From the NCBI GenBank assembly GCA_001643675.2, contig LSRY02000052.1:62001-126000 (forward strand): 64,000 bases of DNA, written 5' to 3'. The DNA comes from Monocercomonoides exilis. Taxonomy: Eukaryota > Preaxostyla > Oxymonadida > Polymastigidae. A model generated the notes under the pieces. It made no database searches. It saw only the letters and a list, made by a program, of their open reading frames with translations, and was not told where the DNA came from. The position numbers were made by a program, and so were the translations under genes. This document shows positions 60,301 through 64,000 of this stretch, one piece after another. Every line of letters begins with the position of its first letter. Position 1 is the stretch's first letter.

Positions 60301-62031
60301 TATGTGGAGGAGTCGACCGAGACGAGGGAGGGTGCGGCTCTTGTGCTGTCGACCACGCTGACAGCATATGCGAGTGTCCTGCACTTTCGCTGGTTCAGGC
60401 CACATGCCTGGTGGTCGATCCCCTCTGCTCCACTCACCCTGATCCCCTCAAAGAACCCGGTCCAGATCCACTCGCTGCTCACATCATCCTCTCCGATCAT
60501 CACCAGCCTGCCTCCGCTGCTCATCGACCGGCACTCCACCACCATCCCTGCACTCACCTTCCCCACCCAGTTCTTCCGAAACGAGATATCCTTTGCACCC
60601 AGCCGTGCTGTGTTCAGCTCGAAATAGCAGAAGCGCACACTCGCAGTCCATGCTCCGCCATAGTTCCCATCCCCACAGAAGTCGATTCCTCCTCCATATG
60701 CTGCGGTACAGTTGAAAAGTTTGCAGTCGGTGATGGTGATGTTTGTTCCATCCCCAATCAGAATCCCTCCTCCCGAAAGAGATGGCATCCCTTGTGTCTC
60801 TGTGCATGACAATATCTCGCACTGTGATATCATCACATTTTTGGGAACTCTGTTGAGATACAGGCATCCGCCAGTATTCACACACTCACACAACGAGAAA
60901 TTGGACTTCGAAACAACCAAGCCAAGGTTGTAGTCGCTGAACAGAAAACCTGCATAACCCTGTGATGAACATTCAATTCCTCGTGATGAGTTGATGATTG
61001 TTTGTGTTGTCACGTTGCTTGAAATTTGTATTGCTCCTCCAACATTTTTGCATGAACAACGAACAAAATCACACTCTGTGATGGAAAGGGTGCAGTTGAC
61101 CGAGTGAAGAATTGCACCTCCATTATCTCCCGAAAACGAATCAAAGAGGGTGTTGGTGAAGGAGATTGGCTCGCTGCCTGATGTTTCCACACGCTCAGGC
61201 TGGATGTGCTTGGTTGTGCATCTGACAAAGGAGGTGTTTGCCACACAAAACCCTCCGTGATTCTGGGTGCCCCACACGAGCGTGCCCTGCATGGGAGATG
61301 CCACACCCTCGATTCGGGTGTTGGCCATGTGCTCGTGTGCACCAGTGCAGACAGCGCATGTGGTGGCAGATGCACACCCTGTTATGTTGCTGAACGAGCA
61401 CCCATCCACAAAGCACGACTGCCCATTGTTGGCGCTGATGAACGGGGAAGACGAGGAAAGCTCAAAAGCACCAAACGAGCACGAGGAAACAGCAGCCGCT
61501 TTGCCCGGCATCGGGGCAGCTGGCTGCTGGCCCATTGGTGCCAGAAGGGAAGGGAGGCGGCAGGTGGTGGATGTGGCTGGAAGGGTGATGTTCACAATGT
61601 GCGACACGCCTCCAGAGACAACAAACGAAGAGTCCGTGCCCATCCCTGTGGCAGCGAGAAGACAGCTCTGGATGGTGATGTCTGAGCAGATGTCAGCCAG
61701 AACCATGTGGCCAGCACACCTGCTGCTCAGGTGCAGGCAGTTCACACACAGCGAGGCGTTGTGCAAACACACCCACGATTCGCGATGCATGCTTTCACCC
61801 TCGACTCTGCTGATTCCTTCTTCGCGTTGTGCATGGGGGTCTGCTGAGCAAGGGAGTGTTGTTTCATGGGACAAAACAAATGAAGAGAAACGAAAAGTGG
61901 GTTTGCACACCAAGCGATGTTCTGCCTTTGGCACTGTTTCTGACGGCTGTTCTGTGTGCATGGGCAGCGAAATCGATGGCACAGCTGCACACCCCGCCTT
62001 CCGAGAGTGCCAGCAGAAAAAACAGAAACAT
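54302..62031 (-). pseudogene. giant beta-helix/TM/pseudokinase receptor, frameshifted copy (arm 2)
   Basis: This is the same gene as 33642-41370, with the ATG at 62031, the same 67-nt intron (61910..61844) and the stop at 54302. Two single-base length changes break it. A G-run has five bases at 59005-59009 where arm 1 has six (36664-36669). Another has seven at 57526-57532 where arm 1 has six (38151-38156). As written, translation shifts at the first and stops at 58860, about 1,040 residues in. The second change restores the final frame, so about 490 codons between them are out of frame. Outside these runs the frame is fully open and conserved, including the membrane helix and pseudokinase. 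Both lesions are in homopolymers, so base-calling errors or slippage polymorphism must be considered before calling it dead. Confidence 0.75.
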
Positions 62032-62534
62032 GTTTGGCTGAATGGATTGATCGTAATATTCGTAATTTTTATGTTTGTGCATTTGCTTTTTATGGAATTT
62101 TTGAAAACAAAGCATTATTCATATTTTTCCTGTTCTTTGATTTTTTGGTTCCTTTTTTTCACAATTGATAAACAATTTTTCTATCTAAAAAAAACACTTT
62201 TTGTTTGAGGTTTTTTGTTTTTTCACTGAAAATTCAATTTTTTATTTGCCTTAAATGTTTTCGATGAATATTATTTTGAGTTGTCATTCCTTTTGAAAAA
62301 TCTAAAATTGTTTCATGAAACACATTGAATTACGAATGCAGCTTCTATTCAAAGAGTGAAAGTGAAATTGTCATTCAATCTCCAAAAGTTTTCCAAAAAA
62401 AGTTTCTCAAAAAGAAATTGAATTTAGAAATATTCTGAATCAAATGAGTTCAAGGTTCAAAAAAATTGAAGTGCTCTTTTTATTCCTTTCTTTTTGAAAT
62501 GTGAGATTCTTAATTTCATTGAATTCTAATAATA
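62032..62534. other. upstream region of the arm 2 receptor copy
   Basis: This AT-rich region matches 33138-33641 in arm 1 with scattered substitutions. If the arm 1 promoter lies there, arm 2's copy has it too. No ORF or motif is evident. Confidence 0.55.
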
Positions 62535-63764
62535 GGTATGACCTTCGATCATGGAATCCTTTTTGATCTGTTCCAAAAACATAATTAAAAAATTCAAATT
62601 GAATTTTTTGTTTCACTAATTTGTTCAGAATAATGGAAATTGAGGAAATTTCAATTGAAATAAATTCTCCTCATATCTTATTCGAAACATTCAGCAACAG
62701 TGAAAGCAGTTTGCACTGGTTATTCGATCATAAAACATATTTCCAATTCAAAGAAATGCTCACTATGCAACGATGATATGTATTTCTAATCATATAAAAC
62801 AGGAAGATTTGTTTATCATTGCGGAAAATGCAAATGTAATAATTCTATTTTAATAAGTACTCCTTTTTTCCATACAAAAGCAAAAATTGAACTCATATTA
62901 CAAGTGATTTTATTATTTCACTTAGGCCTGCAGCAGCTTCAGGCCAGATCTCTTGCAGGTCTTGGTGAAAAAATAACGGGGGAAATTTTTGCAATTTGCC
63001 GGAAAACTTGTTATTCGGAATTCTTCTCAAAAAAGAAAAATTAGGAGGTGTTGGAAAGGTTGTCGAATTGGATGAGTGTTTGTTACGGAAAAGGAAGTAT
63101 CATTGGGGCAGATTCAAAAAACATGTTTGGATATTTAGAATCTATGAAAGAAATCCTTTGTGAAACAAAACATTTATTATTCCAGTGAAAAAAAGGGATT
63201 CAAAAACTCTGCCTAATATAATTACAATAACCGTTGAGCATGGGACAATGATATATTCAGATTGTTGGAAAGCTGACTCAAAGTTGCAAGAGTTAGGTTT
63301 GGGGTCCTTAACAGTTGATCAAAGAAAGGAATTTAAAAATAAAACAACAAATTGTCTTGCAAATAACACCGAAGCTGTCTAAAGTAGGTTAAGAAGGTAT
63401 TTGCCACCAAATGGAACTAGTTTGCGTCACATTGAAGGTTTCATTGCTTCATTAAAATTGTAAAAAAAATAGAAAAAGTTTCAATACAGAAGTTATTTGA
63501 AATTGTTTTTGGATGTAATCCAGAGAGATACGAGAAAACATATTATAAAGTTTACGAAATAAGTGAAGATGAAACTGAAACAGCAACGAGCAGCATTTCA
63601 TCCGTTGGAACAGATGACACAGATGCAACAATTCATTCGATTGAGAAAAAAACGGAAGATGACGAAGAAAAAGCTTCCAGTTGGGAAGGATCTGATACAG
63701 TTAAATTTTTTGAGTTATTATTTGTTGACACAAAAATTTTCATTTCAAAGCTCATTGAAAAAAT
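62535..63764 (+). mobile_element. Merlin/IS1595-like transposon, truncated arm 2 copy
   Basis: One terminal inverted repeat is present (GGTATGACCTTCGATCATGG at 62535), followed by the transposase. The other end is missing: homology to arm 1 stops at 63764, in the transposase's last codons, before the second repeat. The element is visibly more diverged between arms than the receptor gene is. Confidence 0.75.
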
Positions 63765-63768
63765 TTGA
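62633..63768 (+). pseudogene. Merlin-type transposase, inactivated (arm 2)
   Basis: From the ATG at 62633 the frame breaks repeatedly. It shares with arm 1 the frame change before CSLC. It then has its own TAA after DMYF, a frame change near 63040 (KKKN then stop), a TGA after RNPL, and a TAA replacing the Trp codon right after the catalytic Glu (TEAV). The zinc ribbon reads CSLC and HCGKC, more complete than in arm 1. The Asp of MIYSDCWKA survives. Different private lesions in the two arms show independent decay after duplication. Confidence 0.8.
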
Positions 63769-63779
63769 AAACTTAATAT

Positions 63780-64000
63780 GGGTGATTGTTTTTGAAATCA
63801 TATTTTTTGGGACAAACTTTTCGATTTGAAAATTTTGTTTTGAATTTTTGTGCATAAACACATAAAAATGACAACTCCTATAAATTCCATCTTTCAATTT
63901 CTTTTTCATCAATTTTAGTCTTTTGACACAATTGAAATGATTTTCACATTTCAATGATAAAAACATTTTCTCTGACAGTGAATTATAATAATTATCCTCA
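63780..64000. mobile_element. MITE-like element, GGGTGATT family, running off the right edge
   Basis: GGGTGATTGTTTTTGAAATC at 63780 matches the terminal repeat of the copy at 30720 (two differences in 20). The following bases are similar for about another 15. The full element would be about 258 bp, so the second end probably lies just outside the window. It begins 16 bases beyond the outer end of inverted-repeat arm 2. Confidence 0.5.

Larger units (their letters stand above)
53292..63764 (-). repeat. inverted repeat, arm 2
   Basis: This is the reverse-oriented partner of 31906-42344, separated from it by a single-copy spacer of 10,947 bp (42345-53291). It starts inside the copied PRIM2 last intron and ends in the last codons of the copied transposase. 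A MITE-like end (GGGTGATTG) begins 16 bases later, at 63780. Private substitutions, small insertions and two frameshifts distinguish it from arm 1, which argues against a mere assembly duplicate. Confidence 0.95.

Noticed and set aside
54302-62031. Arm 2 receptor as three separate genes
   Set aside because: The three overlapping frames line up exactly with one frame in arm 1 and change at two homopolymer runs, so they are pieces of one gene.
31906-63764. Inverted repeat as a pure assembly artefact
   Set aside because: The arms have private substitutions, private insertions, different transposase lesions and different flanks. A collapsed or mirrored contig would be identical.
1-64000. tRNA, rRNA and CRISPR arrays
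   Set aside because: I scanned by eye for cloverleaf box motifs, rRNA cores and regularly spaced repeats and saw none. A covariance-model scan would be needed to exclude divergent small RNAs.

Overview
This is nuclear DNA of a flagellated, intron-bearing protist. The coding islands carry many short spliceosomal introns (mostly 41-170 nt) and lie in very AT-rich spacers. UAA, UAG and UGA all act as stops, so the code looks standard. Genes for outer-dynein-arm docking (ODAD2/ARMC4-like) and a radial spoke (LRRC23-like) point to motile flagella. Very large Cys-rich beta-helix surface proteins ending in a membrane segment and a degenerate kinase domain resemble, as I remember them, families in Preaxostyla (oxymonads such as Monocercomonoides, and Blattamonas). 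I infer a Preaxostyla-type anaerobe, without being able to prove the species.

Layout. 1-1018: AT-rich DNA with a MITE-like element. 1019-1444: secreted saposin-like protein. 1883-7520: large multi-pass receptor ending in a complete hemerythrin domain. 8564-12548 (minus): ODAD2-like armadillo protein, divergent over 87 bp from an MFS transporter (12636-15105). 16180-21158 (minus): very large Ser-rich protein that I join from two ORFs by splicing. 21426-22442 (minus): nucleotide-sugar transporter. 23505-30328: decayed gene for a beta-helix surface protein, cut off at a T58 tract.

The right half is dominated by a large inverted repeat. Arm 1 (31906-42344) and arm 2 (53292-63764) are about 10.4 kb each, face each other, and flank a 10.9-kb single-copy spacer. 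Each arm holds a dead Merlin/IS1595-type transposon, a roughly 2,550-residue beta-helix/pseudokinase receptor gene and the last exon of the DNA primase large-subunit gene (PRIM2). The rest of PRIM2, a p24 cargo receptor, a PRL phosphatase, LRRC23 and a HOOK-like coiled-coil protein lie in the spacer. Both arms carry the same PRIM2 last exon, facing the spacer. Inversion of the spacer by recombination between the arms would therefore still leave a complete PRIM2 gene. The receptor copies are nearly identical over a GC-rich core but diverge at both ends, as expected for gene conversion. Arm 2's copy has two frameshifts in G-runs.

The genes are mostly unrelated housekeeping and flagellar genes. 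The unusual biology is in the inverted repeat with its giant receptor pair plus decayed relative, and in the hemerythrin receptor, a candidate oxygen sensor in a presumed anaerobe.
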